This document shows positions 8,429-17,502 of a stretch of DNA of 64,000 nt, piece after piece. The DNA is taken from positions 62,001 through 126,000 of the forward strand of contig JAERTE010000018.1 of the NCBI GenBank assembly GCA_016845145.1, written 5' to 3'. This DNA is from Rhodospirillaceae bacterium (GTDB taxonomy: Bacteria; Pseudomonadota; Alphaproteobacteria; Rhodospirillales; Casp-alpha2). Below the pieces are notes generated by a model. That model searched no databases and was not told the DNA's origin. It saw nothing but the letters and a program-made list of their open reading frames with translations. A program made the position numbers and the translations under genes. Numbering within the stretch: the stretch's first letter is position 1; the number at the start of each line of letters is the position of its first letter.

Positions 8429-9334
8429 ATGAGATCTTCGCCCGCTGAGGCCCGTGCGGAAAAGCCGTATCTCGGTTTTGTACTGATTCTTCTGACCTAT
8501 CTGTTTTTTTCCTTCGTTGATGCCAGTGTGAAGTGGCTTTCTGTCGCAGGTATACCGGCGTTGCAATTGGCGTTTGTGCGTTATGCCGGTCATGTCGCCG
8601 TTTCCACGGGTATTGAGGTTTCAGGCGGTGTTTTCGGGTCTTCGTTTCAAACGCATCGATTGGCGTTGGTGATGTTGCGTGGCGCGCTGTTGGCGGCGGC
8701 AACGGTGCTCAACTTTATCTCCTTGAAAACCCTGTCTCTGACATTGACGTCGACCATCATGTTTCTGTCACCGGTGATTGTCTGCGCATTGTCAGGACCG
8801 TTCTTGGGTGAGCGGGTCGGGGCGGTGCGATCATTCGCCGTGGTGTTGGGATTTGCAGGAATCTTGGTCGCCATCCGACCGTTCAGCGAAGACTTCCAGT
8901 TTGCCGTGGTGTACTCATTCTCGGCGGCAGTCATCTTTGCGTTCTACCTAATATTGACGCGCGTACTCGCGGGCGAAGCGTCGACGGGGTCGATGCAGTT
9001 TTTCGCGGGACTTGTCGGTGCGGTCGCGTTTTTTCCCGCAGCGCTATGGGTTTGGCAAAGTCCGGACAATCCTGTTGACTGGGTTGTGCTGATCGCCATT
9101 GGGCCAATTGCATGGTTGGGGCATGAATTCATGACCCGTGCCTACCGGTACACGGAAGTGAGTAACCTGGTGCCGTTTGGTTACACCTTTATCATCTATC
9201 TCGCGATCTGGAGTTGGTTGCTGTTTGACCATGTTCCCGATATCTGGAACGTCTGGGGAGCTTTGATGGTGACAGCGGCCGGTCTCATCATTTGGGCGCG
9301 CGAAGTACGACGGACGCGCACGCACCTAACATAA
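8429..9334 (+). CDS. EamA/DMT superfamily membrane transporter
   Basis: A 301-residue protein with about ten hydrophobic helices arranged as two EamA repeats (first about 10-140, second about 150-290). Family members are drug/metabolite transporters that move amino acids, sugar-like molecules or nucleotides. It follows the dehydrogenase gene by 26 bp in the same direction, so it is likely the last gene of the 4320-9334 operon and could move the pathway substrate or a by-product. Direction and substrate are not predictable. Confidence 0.87.
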   Translation: MRSSPAEARAEKPYLGFVLILLTYLFFSFVDASVKWLSVAGIPALQLAFVRYAGHVAVSTGIEVSGGVFGSSFQTHRLALVMLRGALLAAATVLNFISLKTLSLTLTSTIMFLSPVIVCALSGPFLGERVGAVRSFAVVLGFAGILVAIRPFSEDFQFAVVYSFSAAVIFAFYLILTRVLAGEASTGSMQFFAGLVGAVAFFPAALWVWQSPDNPVDWVVLIAIGPIAWLGHEFMTRAYRYTEVSNLVPFGYTFIIYLAIWSWLLFDHVPDIWNVWGALMVTAAGLIIWAREVRRTRTHLT

Positions 9335-9336
9335 CG

Positions 9337-10758
9337 TTACTCGGCTTTGTCGTCGGGTATCCAGGGCCCGTGAAACGTTCCGTGACGATCCGTACGTTCG
9401 AAGCCGTGGGCGCCGAAAAAGTCACGCTGGGCCTGGATCATGTTGGCGCTGGTACGGGCTGATCGCAACGTATCAAAATAACAAAGTGCCGCCGACAATG
9501 CCGGCACCGGAGTGCCGTTTTGCAGCGCGGCCATGACAGTCTGGCGGAGTTTAGGAGCGCTGTTTATCAACACATTGGCAAAAGACGGTGCGAAACACAG
9601 ATTATTCTGATCGGCACTCTCCAGCGCGTTGGCCATATCGTTCAGCATACCTGAGCGGATGATGCAGCCGTTGCGCCATAGTTTGGCAATGCCGGGCAGC
9701 GGCAATTTCCACTTAAACTCTTCACTGGCCTTCATCAACATGTCGAAGCCTTGCGCATAACAAATGATCTTGCCGGCAATCAGGGCATGCTCAAGATCGT
9801 TACTTGTTAAGTCGGCCTCCGGCCAATTTCCTGATGCACCTGCAAAAAGTTCGGCTCCCCGGATGCGTTGAGGTAGCGCCGCTGACATATTTCGCGCGGC
9901 CACCGCAGCCTCAATGACGGATACATTTGCACCGAGGTGTTGGGCCTCGATCAACGTCCAGCGACCGGTGCCTTTTTGGCCTGCTTTGTCCAAAATGACA
10001 TCGAGAATAGGCCGGTCCGTTTCTGGGTCCATCGTCGAGGATATCTTGGCGGTGATCTCGATCAGGTAGGATGCCAACGGGCCTTGGTTCCATTCATGAA
10101 ATATCTCAGAAACCTGTGTTCGGGGGATGCGCAGTCCGTCATGCATGATGGCGTGGACTTCAGCGATCATCTGCATGTCGGCATATTCGATGCCGTTGTG
10201 GACGCTTTTGACGAAATGGCCGGCGCCGTCAGGACCGAGCCACGCAGCGCAGGTCTCGCCTTCGTAAGTGGCGGAAATTGCGGTCATGATCGGCGCAACC
10301 CGGCCCCACGAATCGGCCTCGCCACCTGCCATCATGGCGGGGCCGAAACGTGCGCCTTCCGCCCCGCCAGAGATGCCGACGCCAAGAAATCGCACGCCGT
10401 CGCTACGCATTGCCGCACACCGCCGTTGGGTATCGCGGAAGTTGGAATTGCCGGCATCGATAATGGTATCGCCGCTATCCAGCAGCGGGATCAGTTCGCC
10501 GATCAGATCGTCCACTGCCTGCCCGGCTGGCACGAGGAGAAGGACAGAGCGCGGCGCAGTCAGTGATTGCACCAGGTCTGCGAGGCTTGCGCAGGCTCGA
10601 ATTGATGAAGCCAGCGATCCGGCCGAAGCCTTGAGGCGATCTGCTGCACCTTCGGACGCGTCGACGGCCGCCACCGTGAACCCATGATCCGCGATGTTGA
10701 GCGCCAGCATCCCGCCCATAGTCCCCAATCCGATCAAGCCGATATCGGCATGTGCCAT
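9337..10758 (-). CDS. gnd: 6-phosphogluconate dehydrogenase, decarboxylating
   Basis: A 473-residue protein matching the usual length of Gnd (about 470). The Rossmann motif GLGTMGGMLA is at the N terminus. The substrate loop GISGGAEGARFGP lies near residue 130 and the catalytic segment KSVHNGIEY near residue 183. It oxidises and decarboxylates 6-phosphogluconate to ribulose 5-phosphate in the cytosol. The start at 10758 is preceded by GAGAGGA. It follows idnD by 28 bp on the same strand and complements the gntK at 13655, so gluconate would be drained into the pentose phosphate pathway rather than through Edd, which was not seen in this window. Confidence 0.93.
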   Translation of the reverse strand: MAHADIGLIGLGTMGGMLALNIADHGFTVAAVDASEGAADRLKASAGSLASSIRACASLADLVQSLTAPRSVLLLVPAGQAVDDLIGELIPLLDSGDTIIDAGNSNFRDTQRRCAAMRSDGVRFLGVGISGGAEGARFGPAMMAGGEADSWGRVAPIMTAISATYEGETCAAWLGPDGAGHFVKSVHNGIEYADMQMIAEVHAIMHDGLRIPRTQVSEIFHEWNQGPLASYLIEITAKISSTMDPETDRPILDVILDKAGQKGTGRWTLIEAQHLGANVSVIEAAVAARNMSAALPQRIRGAELFAGASGNWPEADLTSNDLEHALIAGKIICYAQGFDMLMKASEEFKWKLPLPGIAKLWRNGCIIRSGMLNDMANALESADQNNLCFAPSFANVLINSAPKLRQTVMAALQNGTPVPALSAALCYFDTLRSARTSANMIQAQRDFFGAHGFERTDRHGTFHGPWIPDDKAE

Positions 10759-10786
10759 CGGGGTATCCTCTCTATCAAACGTGTTG

Positions 10787-11824
10787 TCAGGCTGCCGCAA
10801 AGTCGATTTGAATTTTCAACGCTTGAGAGCGGTCGTTAGCGGTTTCAAAGGCTTTGTGCGCATCGGCGAGCGGGAATGTATGGGTCAAGACCGGCGTCAC
10901 ATCCACCAGTTTCGATTGCATCAGCTTCACTGCGGTTGAAAACTCTTCATGGAAACGGAAGGAGCCCCGAAGCTCCAATTCTTTGGCAGTCAGCTCCATC
11001 ATCGGCACCGACATGTCACCACCCAATCCCAGTTGCATGATAATCCCGCGCGGGGCCAAAGCTGAGATCGCGGCTTTGAGTGCGGCCGGCGAACCTGAAC
11101 ATTCGTAGTGGACATTGAAATAGCCTTTATCGGCTGAATAGCCGGCCAGGGCATCGGGCTCTGCGCCGATGTTGATTGTTTTGTCGACGCCGATTTGTCG
11201 TGCCTTTTCCAAAGCATAACCGGCAAGGTCTGTCGCAACGATTTCTTCCGCGCCGGCCCGGCGCGCGGCAATGGCTGCCAACAAGCCGATCGGGCCACAG
11301 CCGGTTATCAGTACCCGTTTGCCCAGCATATCGCCGGCGCGCCGCGTGGCGTGCAGGCCCACCGAAAGGGGTTCCGCCATGGCTGCCTCCGCGGCACTCA
11401 ACCCGTCCGCGACTACGCACTGTGAACGGTCGACGACCAGCACTTCACTGAACGCTCCTTGGATGTGGGGAAACGGCATGGCACTGCCGTAAAAGCGCAT
11501 ATTCAAACAATGATTAGGCAGGCCTGAGAGGCAATGCTTGCATTGCCAGCACGGGCGCGACGGACTGATGGCGACAAACTGTCCGACAGTGAGGTCGCTA
11601 ACACCCGCGCCCAGCGCCGCCACTTCGCCAGAAACCTCATGGCCCAAAACCATCGGTTCTTTTATACGCACAGTGCCGAAGCCGCCGTTGTTGTAGTAGT
11701 GCAGGTCCGAGCCGCAGATGCCGCCTCTGGCGAGTTTGATCTGCACTTCTCCGGGGCCGGGCTCAGGAGCAACGTGCTCGTCGAGCCTCAGATCCTTCGG
11801 CGCGTGAATAACAACAGACTTCAT
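10787..11824 (-). CDS. idnD: L-idonate 5-dehydrogenase
   Basis: A 345-residue zinc medium-chain dehydrogenase. Catalytic-zinc ligands are in ICGSDLHYY and GHE. Structural zinc Cys residues lie in the stretch around CWQCKHCLSG, and the NAD(P) motif is GCGPIGLLA. The GSFRFHEEF segment near the C terminus is typical of L-idonate dehydrogenases, as I recall the family. The reaction is L-idonate to 5-ketogluconate. It is preceded by GGAAAGAG and sits between gnd and a D-2-hydroxyacid dehydrogenase, with the matching gluconate 5-dehydrogenase on the opposite strand at 12871. This makes a GntII-type idonate route likely. Confidence 0.88.
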   Translation of the reverse strand: MKSVVIHAPKDLRLDEHVAPEPGPGEVQIKLARGGICGSDLHYYNNGGFGTVRIKEPMVLGHEVSGEVAALGAGVSDLTVGQFVAISPSRPCWQCKHCLSGLPNHCLNMRFYGSAMPFPHIQGAFSEVLVVDRSQCVVADGLSAAEAAMAEPLSVGLHATRRAGDMLGKRVLITGCGPIGLLAAIAARRAGAEEIVATDLAGYALEKARQIGVDKTINIGAEPDALAGYSADKGYFNVHYECSGSPAALKAAISALAPRGIIMQLGLGGDMSVPMMELTAKELELRGSFRFHEEFSTAVKLMQSKLVDVTPVLTHTFPLADAHKAFETANDRSQALKIQIDFAAA

Positions 11825-11834
11825 ATCTCTTTCC

Positions 11835-12782
11835 TTACAGAACCGGTGTCAAAAGACCATGACCGGCGAAATGGGATTCCAGGTTGTCTCGGACAAGCTG
11901 TCCCATGGCCATTCGGGTTTCCGTAGTCGCTGATCCATGATGTGGCTGAAGGAGCACGTTTTCCAACTCAACAAATCGGGGGTTGAGAGTCGGTTCGCCT
12001 TCGAATACATCAAGCGCTGCATTGCCGAGCCTACCATCCTCAAGCGCATCCAGTAGGGCTTCTTCGTCAATCACGGATGCACGGGCAACATTGATCAATG
12101 TCCCGTTTGCGCCCAAGGCTTCGATCACTGTCTTGTCGACAATGTGGCGGGTTTCCGAGTTGGCGGAAATGGTGAGGAACAGGAAATCCGCCCATTCAGC
12201 CAGTTCCACGGCATCGGGAATGAATGCCCAGTCGCCGGGGGTGTCTTTCTTTGCACGTGAACTGTAGGCGATATCCATTTTGAAAGCTGCCAGCCGATCC
12301 GCTACCGCACGACCGATATGGCCGAGACCAAGCACGCCTGCCCTTTTGCCGTATGCTCGTCGCGACAACGGATAGGCGCCGCTGTCAGCCCAATTCCCAT
12401 TCCTGACCCAAGCTTCGGCTCCAACCATGCTCCGGGCTTGGACGAGCATCATGGCGACGGCAAAATCCGCAACTTCTTCGGTCAACACGCCTGGCGTGTT
12501 GGAGACATGAATGCCGCGTTCACGGCAGACATCCAAATTGACGGCATCGTACCCAACGCCATAAACGGAGATAACTTCCAGGTTTGGCAGGCTGTTGATT
12601 AACTCGGCACTGGCGCCGAATTCAGCGCGTGTCGCCATGCCTCTGATAGATGGCCCGTGTGCGGCGACAACCGATGCAATCTCATCGAGCTTGGAAACGC
12701 GTTGAACGATGTATTCCCGCTCCAGTGGCTCTTGGTCCCAGTCGGGCAGGAGTCCGATTTGCAGTAATTTGGTTTTGGTCAT
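11835..12782 (-). CDS. D-isomer-specific 2-hydroxyacid dehydrogenase (GhrB-like)
   Basis: A 315-residue protein with the NAD(P)-binding motif GLGHIG around residue 150. The catalytic Arg is in the NVARASVID segment, the Glu is in DVFEGEP, and the His is in QPHHGS. The family reduces glyoxylate, hydroxypyruvate or 2-keto-gluconate. Its place 10 bp before idnD suggests a ketogluconate or related 2-keto acid reductase of the same operon (inference). It is divergent from the SDR at 12871, with an 88-bp promoter gap between them. Confidence 0.88.
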   Translation of the reverse strand: MTKTKLLQIGLLPDWDQEPLEREYIVQRVSKLDEIASVVAAHGPSIRGMATRAEFGASAELINSLPNLEVISVYGVGYDAVNLDVCRERGIHVSNTPGVLTEEVADFAVAMMLVQARSMVGAEAWVRNGNWADSGAYPLSRRAYGKRAGVLGLGHIGRAVADRLAAFKMDIAYSSRAKKDTPGDWAFIPDAVELAEWADFLFLTISANSETRHIVDKTVIEALGANGTLINVARASVIDEEALLDALEDGRLGNAALDVFEGEPTLNPRFVELENVLLQPHHGSATTETRMAMGQLVRDNLESHFAGHGLLTPVL

Positions 12783-12870
12783 ATTGATTGCTCCATCCGA
12801 TCACCTATTGTGTAAACGGTATCACCGAGAAATGCGCAAGGTTTTATCGCGATCTGGAAAGGAATTTCGT

Positions 12871-13644
12871 TTGAACACAGGACTGAGTTTATTTGATTTG
12901 ACCGGCAAGGCGGCGTTGGTCACGGGATCGTCCCAAGGCATTGGGTTTGCTTTGGCGGAAGGGCTTCTGGCCGTCGGCGCAAGTGTAATTCTGAACGGTC
13001 GCGACCTGGCGAAGCTGACACGCGCGCGGGAGGCGCTTTCGGTGAATGGCGCGAAGGTGAGTACAATGGCCGTGGACGTGACGGATCATGGTGCCGTCCG
13101 CGAAGCCGTCGATGAATACGAGGCATCCTCGGGTCCGATCGATATTCTGGTCAACAATGCCGGCATGCAACACCGTGGACCGCTGGAAGACTTTCCCGAA
13201 GATGCGTTCAATCGCTTGCTCCAGGTCAACATTGCGAGTGTTTTCAATGTCGGTCAGGCCGTTGCCCGGCACATGATTTCAAGGAAAGCCGGCAAAGTGA
13301 TCAACATCGCCTCCGTCCAGACGTCTCTGGCGCGACCCGGTATTGCGCCGTATACGGCGACCAAGGGGGCTGTGGGCAATTTGACCAAGGGCATGGCCAC
13401 CGATTGGGCCGCGCACGGCTTGCAATGTAATGCCATTGCGCCCGGGTATTTCGACACTCCATTGAATGCGGCCTTGGTCGCAGATTCGGAGTTCTCCGCG
13501 TGGCTCGAAAAGCGCACGCCCGCGGGTCGGTGGGGGAAAGTCGAAGAACTGGTTGGCGCTTGCGTGTTTCTGGCTTCCGACGCTTCTAGCTTCGTGAACG
13601 GACATACCCTCTATGTTGACGGCGGGATCACAGCCTCCCTTTAG
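12871..13644 (+). CDS. idnO: Gluconate 5-dehydrogenase-like short-chain dehydrogenase
   Basis: A 257-residue SDR with the TGSSQGIG cofactor motif, NNAG, the catalytic Ser of NIASVQ, and Tyr-Lys in YTATKGA. It resembles gluconate 5-dehydrogenases, which reduce 5-ketogluconate to D-gluconate. The chosen start is TTG at 12871, because GGAAAGGAA sits seven bases upstream; the next upstream ATG is 12832 and adds residues without SDR character. The gene is followed by gntK, so it would make gluconate for phosphorylation. It could also act on another 5-keto acid. Confidence 0.85.
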   Translation: MNTGLSLFDLTGKAALVTGSSQGIGFALAEGLLAVGASVILNGRDLAKLTRAREALSVNGAKVSTMAVDVTDHGAVREAVDEYEASSGPIDILVNNAGMQHRGPLEDFPEDAFNRLLQVNIASVFNVGQAVARHMISRKAGKVINIASVQTSLARPGIAPYTATKGAVGNLTKGMATDWAAHGLQCNAIAPGYFDTPLNAALVADSEFSAWLEKRTPAGRWGKVEELVGACVFLASDASSFVNGHTLYVDGGITASL

Positions 13645-13654
13645 GGGGGCAAGA

Positions 13655-14152
13655 TTGGTTGTGGTGATGGGGGTTGCCGGTTGCGGCAAGTCGACCGTCG
13701 GCGCCGAGTTAGGCCATCAAATCGGCGCCGTATATCTCGACGGTGATACATTTCACCCCAAGAGCAACATTGGAAAGATGGAAGCGAACGTTCCGCTGGA
13801 AGATGATGACCGTTGGCCTTGGCTTGACCGGATCGGTTCCGAGATGGCGGGGCACGGCGGACAGCTTATTGTGGGGTGTTCGGCGTTGAAGCGTGCTTAT
13901 CGCGATCGTCTCCGTTGTGCTTGTGGAGAAGACATAACTTTTATCCATTTGACCGCATCGCGTGAGGTGATTGCAGATCGGATGAGCGAGCGCACTGGGC
14001 ATTTTATGCCCTTGGGATTGCTGGATAATCAGTTCGACGTCTTGGAGCCACCAATGGCCGATGAACGTGCAATATCTGTAGATATCGATAAGCCGGTTTC
14101 AGCCATCGTCGGCGAAATCATAGAGCGAATGGGAGATGAAGAAGATGAGTGA
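13655..14152 (+). CDS. gntK: Gluconokinase (GntK/IdnK family)
   Basis: A 165-residue P-loop kinase with Walker A GVAGCGKST right at the N terminus, DGDTFHP, and SALKRAYRD, all typical of GntK. It turns D-gluconate plus ATP into 6-phosphogluconate, the substrate of Gnd at 9337. The start is uncertain: TTG at 13655 has AGGGGG six bases ahead, while ATG at 13613 would overlap the SDR by 32 bp without a good site. The end overlaps the next gene by 8 bp, which suggests translational coupling. Confidence 0.9.
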   Translation: MVVVMGVAGCGKSTVGAELGHQIGAVYLDGDTFHPKSNIGKMEANVPLEDDDRWPWLDRIGSEMAGHGGQLIVGCSALKRAYRDRLRCACGEDITFIHLTASREVIADRMSERTGHFMPLGLLDNQFDVLEPPMADERAISVDIDKPVSAIVGEIIERMGDEEDE

Positions 14153-15023
14153 GCGAATTGGTTTGATCGGCGCCGGAGTCATGGGGCAAGCCATTGGCGC
14201 GCGGTTGTTGGAAACGGGCAACACTTTAGCTGTATACGACCGAAACCCTCCGAAAGTTGCGGTGCTGGCGGACAAAGGTGCGATTGCAGCGTCTTCTCCG
14301 GCGGAGGCGGCCCAAGGTGCAGGGTTTGTCATCACCAGTTTGAATGCTGCCGACGCTGTGGCGGACGTGGTTTTCGGTGAAAATGGCGTCGCGCAGACGG
14401 CTGAACAGGGAATGATGATCATTGATATGTCGTCCATCGACCCCGGTGCGACGCAAGCGCTCGCTGGGCGGGCTGCGGATGCAGGTTTGAGGTGGTTGGA
14501 TGGCCCGCTATCGGGTGGCGCACCCAAGGCGGCGCTCGGGACACTGACGGTCATGGCCGGCGGTTCACCCGAGGATTTCGAAGACAGCAAGCGCGTCATG
14601 GGTCATTTGTGCGCCAACTACACGTTGATGGGCCCAAATGGTGCCGGCCAGACCACTAAACTGATCAATCAGGTGCTCTGCGCTTTGAATTTTGTCGCCG
14701 TGGCGGAAGCAACTCAACTGGCGCTGGATGCTGGCGTGGAAGCGGCGAAAATCCCGGCGGCTTTGAAAGGCGGGCGCGCGGACAGCGCTATCTTACAGGA
14801 ATTCATGGGGAAAATGGCGGCTAAGGATTACACGCCGGCGGGCCGCATCGACAATATGGTGAAGGATCTGAATGGTGCTCAGGACTTGGCCAGGGCTACC
14901 GGCACCGCTATGCCATTGACTTCCGTTTGCGCGGAAATTCATCGACTGTTGACAGCGCAAGGTCTAGGTGGCGCGGACAACGCCGCGTTAATGGAATATT
15001 GGGCGCAAGCCAAACAAGCGTAG
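14145..15023 (+). CDS. 2-hydroxy-3-oxopropionate reductase/3-hydroxyisobutyrate dehydrogenase family protein
   Basis: A 292-residue beta-hydroxyacid dehydrogenase. It shows GLIGAGVMG, the substrate loop DGPLSGGAPKA around residue 120, and the catalytic Lys in GAGQTTKLINQ. The DGPLSGG loop is the standard form of tartronate semialdehyde or hydroxyisobutyrate reductases, unlike the paralogue at 7518. In GarR the reaction gives D-glycerate from the aldolase product of galactarate or glucarate. It overlaps gntK by 8 bp. No GarL-type aldolase was seen in this window. Confidence 0.88.
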   Translation: MSERIGLIGAGVMGQAIGARLLETGNTLAVYDRNPPKVAVLADKGAIAASSPAEAAQGAGFVITSLNAADAVADVVFGENGVAQTAEQGMMIIDMSSIDPGATQALAGRAADAGLRWLDGPLSGGAPKAALGTLTVMAGGSPEDFEDSKRVMGHLCANYTLMGPNGAGQTTKLINQVLCALNFVAVAEATQLALDAGVEAAKIPAALKGGRADSAILQEFMGKMAAKDYTPAGRIDNMVKDLNGAQDLARATGTAMPLTSVCAEIHRLLTAQGLGGADNAALMEYWAQAKQA

Positions 15024-15027
15024 TCCT

Positions 15028-15663
15028 TCAGGATGCTTCAAGCTCGGCGCAGGCTTGATCATAAGCCGCGATGCAGGTCATTGCTGACTGTTTGATTTCC
15101 GACAGGCTTTTGCCCGGCTTGTAGATCGATGAGCCAATGCCGAAGCCATGAACGCCGCCGGCGAGCCATTCTTTGAAAACCGGCGCGTCAATGCCACCGA
15201 CGGCAAAAAAGTTGGTATCCGCTGGCAGTGTTGCGCGTATGGCATTCAAGCCGGTGGGCGTAAGCAAAAATGCCGGAAATATTTTCAAGGTGTCGGCACC
15301 GCTTCTGAGCGCCGTAAAACACTCGCTCGGGGTAAATACGCCGGGGTACGAGAGCATGCCAGCTTCCTTGGTCCGGCCAATGACCGCTGGATTGCAGTCG
15401 GGCGACACCACAAACTGGCCCCCGGCTTCGGCCAGTTGATCCACTTGGCTCACATCAGTGACCGTGCCGGCGCCAATGGATGCCGCGTCGCCGATAGCGG
15501 ATATCATCATCGAAATGCTTTCGAACGGGTTTGGTGAATTTGTCGTCACTTCGATCAACTCAATGCCTGCGTCGACCAGGGTTTTGCCGACGTCGACAGC
15601 TTCATCAGGCCTTACACCGCGCAAAATCGCCATCAATGGCCTTGCGGATTTCGCGTCAGTCAT
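15028..15663 (-). CDS. dgoA: 2-dehydro-3-deoxy-6-phosphogalactonate aldolase
   Basis: A 211-residue class I aldolase of the KDPG/KDPGal family. The catalytic E38 (IEVT) and Schiff-base K127 (LKIFP) are visible. The substrate loop reads NSP at 42-44, the form found in DgoA, whereas the Eda-like protein at 29065 has RTP at the same place. It cleaves KDPGal to pyruvate and glyceraldehyde 3-phosphate. It overlaps dgoK by 8 bp on the same strand, giving a compact De Ley-Doudoroff pair. Confidence 0.92.
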   Translation of the reverse strand: MTDAKSARPLMAILRGVRPDEAVDVGKTLVDAGIELIEVTTNSPNPFESISMMISAIGDAASIGAGTVTDVSQVDQLAEAGGQFVVSPDCNPAVIGRTKEAGMLSYPGVFTPSECFTALRSGADTLKIFPAFLLTPTGLNAIRATLPADTNFFAVGGIDAPVFKEWLAGGVHGFGIGSSIYKPGKSLSEIKQSAMTCIAAYDQACAELEAS

Positions 15664-16573
15664 TTTCCGGTTCCTCCATCAATTTCTTTGCCGCCGTCAG
15701 TCCGGAGACGGTCAACCCCTCGCCATCGACAATCTCAACGTGGGCGCCAGCGGCTAGCAGCGCGACGGAATACAAACCGACAAGTTGCGCGGCACCCAGA
15801 AGCACGACGTCGCTCCCATTCCACAAAGGCTTTGCGGCGCTGATTTCGGCGGCGATCAAGTACGCCGACAGCTTTGCGCGGGAAATGCCTGGAGGTTCGT
15901 CATGCAGCAAGTCACCGGCCCGTATGGAAAACAGGTTCATCACCGCACTATGTGGGTTGAGAAGCGCATCGGTGACTGTGGACTGAAATGTATCCATGTC
16001 GAAACCGTCGCCAGTTAGCGAATGGCGGAGGATCGACGTCTGTTTCAAAAGAGCAAAGATTTCTCCGGTCATGCTGGTTTTGAAGCCGACAACCTCATCG
16101 TCCTTGATCTCGGCCCACTTGCAGTGAGTGCCCGGCATGCAGATCGTTCCCTCGAATGCCGCGCGTTCGCTTAGAAGGCCGGCAATCTGGGTTTCCTCTC
16201 CACGCATCACATCTGCGGGGTGGTTTTGTCTCAGTCCGGGTACGATCTGCACGTCGATGCGCGGGTCGTTTGCCGGTGCGTGCATGAACCGGTCTGCGTT
16301 CAGTGGCGGGCAGGGTGTTGCGACGTAGTTTGCTTCGACCCAGCCTTGGCGAGCCCCAACCATGCCGCAAGCGACAACGGTGGTTCGACCGGCGGCAGGC
16401 AACCAATCGTCGATGAGCCCAATCAGTGCGGGCTCGAATTGATCTGGCGAGAGGGTGTTCATGCCTTTGTCGGACCTCGCTTCTGCGACAACCCTGTGAT
16501 CTTCGCTAAGAGCCCAGGCACGGACGTGCGTTGAGCCCCAATCAACGGCGATCCAGGAAATACCGCGTTTCAT
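15656..16573 (-). CDS. dgoK: 2-dehydro-3-deoxygalactonokinase
   Basis: A 305-residue kinase of the DgoK family (actin/hexokinase-like fold), with the N-terminal phosphate motif AVDWGSTHVRAW and the typical MPGTHCKW motif in the middle. It phosphorylates 2-keto-3-deoxygalactonate for DgoA. The ATG at 16573 is chosen; a GTG directly before it is equally in frame. The GntR regulator gene lies 23 bp upstream, so regulator, kinase and aldolase form one leftward transcript. The dehydratase supplying KDGal is not certain; the enolase-family gene at 17503 is the nearest candidate. Confidence 0.92.
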   Translation of the reverse strand: MKRGISWIAVDWGSTHVRAWALSEDHRVVAEARSDKGMNTLSPDQFEPALIGLIDDWLPAAGRTTVVACGMVGARQGWVEANYVATPCPPLNADRFMHAPANDPRIDVQIVPGLRQNHPADVMRGEETQIAGLLSERAAFEGTICMPGTHCKWAEIKDDEVVGFKTSMTGEIFALLKQTSILRHSLTGDGFDMDTFQSTVTDALLNPHSAVMNLFSIRAGDLLHDEPPGISRAKLSAYLIAAEISAAKPLWNGSDVVLLGAAQLVGLYSVALLAAGAHVEIVDGEGLTVSGLTAAKKLMEEPEND

Positions 16574-16596
16574 CACTGGCGGAATCCCGGGTTCAT

Positions 16597-17328
16597 TCAG
16601 ATGTCTCCGAACGTGAGGCGGACTTGTTCCCAGGCGTCAGCCAAGTGCGCTCGGAGAGCGGCCTCAGCTGCATCTGGGTCACGCATCAAAATCGCGTCAA
16701 ATACCGCTTTGTGGGATTGATGATTGTCTTGGTTGCGGTCCTCGTCACGGCGCATTTTCGACCAATGAGGCGCGAGCCAAGCGGTGTACCCTTTGTGGAA
16801 CACGGGCAGGACAGGGTTCTTTGGGATGTCGTAGAGCACCTGATGGAATGCCATGTCGGTTTTGTAAAACAGCTCATTGTCGTCAATCGCGGCTTCGTTG
16901 GCTTCCAACGCGCTTTTCATGGCTGCGATGTCGTCTTTGCCGGCTTCAACTGCGGCCTGGCGCGCTAACGCGGCTTCGATCAAAATTCGGGTTTCGAAAA
17001 GATTCTTTACGCCGTCCGGTAAAATCAGCAGATGCCTGATGACATTTTCAACCGTCTCCAATGCCGCGTCGTAGCCGGATCTCCGCACTACGGGGCGATA
17101 GCGGGGGCGGGCGTCGACCAAGCCCTTATTGGCCAATGCCAAAATGGCTTCACGCACGACCGTACGGCTGACGCCGTAGGTTTGCACAATCTCGCGTTCC
17201 GGCGGCAGGGGGCTTCCTTCCGGCATGGCACCAGCATTGATCATGTCTTCGAATATTCGAAAAAGATCGTCAGCGGCGCGGCCTGAGCGATCACTGGATT
17301 TAGTATTTGGTTTCTTGGTTTCAGTCAT
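16597..17328 (-). CDS. FadR-subfamily (FCD) GntR regulator
   Basis: A 243-residue protein with an N-terminal winged helix (EREIVQTYGVSRTVVREAIL) and an all-helical FCD domain. The FCD domain carries the metal/ligand-binding Asp and His residues in DMAFHQVL and later helices. It probably represses dgoK-dgoA and the divergent enolase-family gene, with a sugar acid as inducer. A perfect 7-bp-arm palindrome of FadR type lies in the promoter gap at 17406. The start at 17328 (MTETKKP) is preferred to a TTG at 17370. Confidence 0.9.
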   Translation of the reverse strand: MTETKKPNTKSSDRSGRAADDLFRIFEDMINAGAMPEGSPLPPEREIVQTYGVSRTVVREAILALANKGLVDARPRYRPVVRRSGYDAALETVENVIRHLLILPDGVKNLFETRILIEAALARQAAVEAGKDDIAAMKSALEANEAAIDDNELFYKTDMAFHQVLYDIPKNPVLPVFHKGYTAWLAPHWSKMRRDEDRNQDNHQSHKAVFDAILMRDPDAAEAALRAHLADAWEQVRLTFGDI

Positions 17329-17405
17329 GTCGTCAATACCACGATGTTTCGTGCCGTTTCCGTTTCTCAAGCAGACGAAAGTTGACCGTCACTTGAATCC
17401 GATTT

Positions 17406-17422
17406 ATTTGGTCATACCAAAT
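17406..17422. promoter_or_regulatory. FadR/GntR-type operator palindrome
   Basis: ATTTGGT-CAT-ACCAAAT is a perfect palindrome with a 3-bp centre, matching the general TGGTnnnACCA form of GntR/FadR operators. It lies between the divergent gntR (16597-17328) and the enolase-family gene (17503). A near copy with two changes is at 19397. Confidence 0.6.
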
Positions 17423-17502
17423 CAGGTTTAGGTGCGGGCCGCAAGACGCTTTAAACCCGGCCAGTCGCAATTAGCTCTGGGAACAGGTTGAGGACCACGT
17501 AT

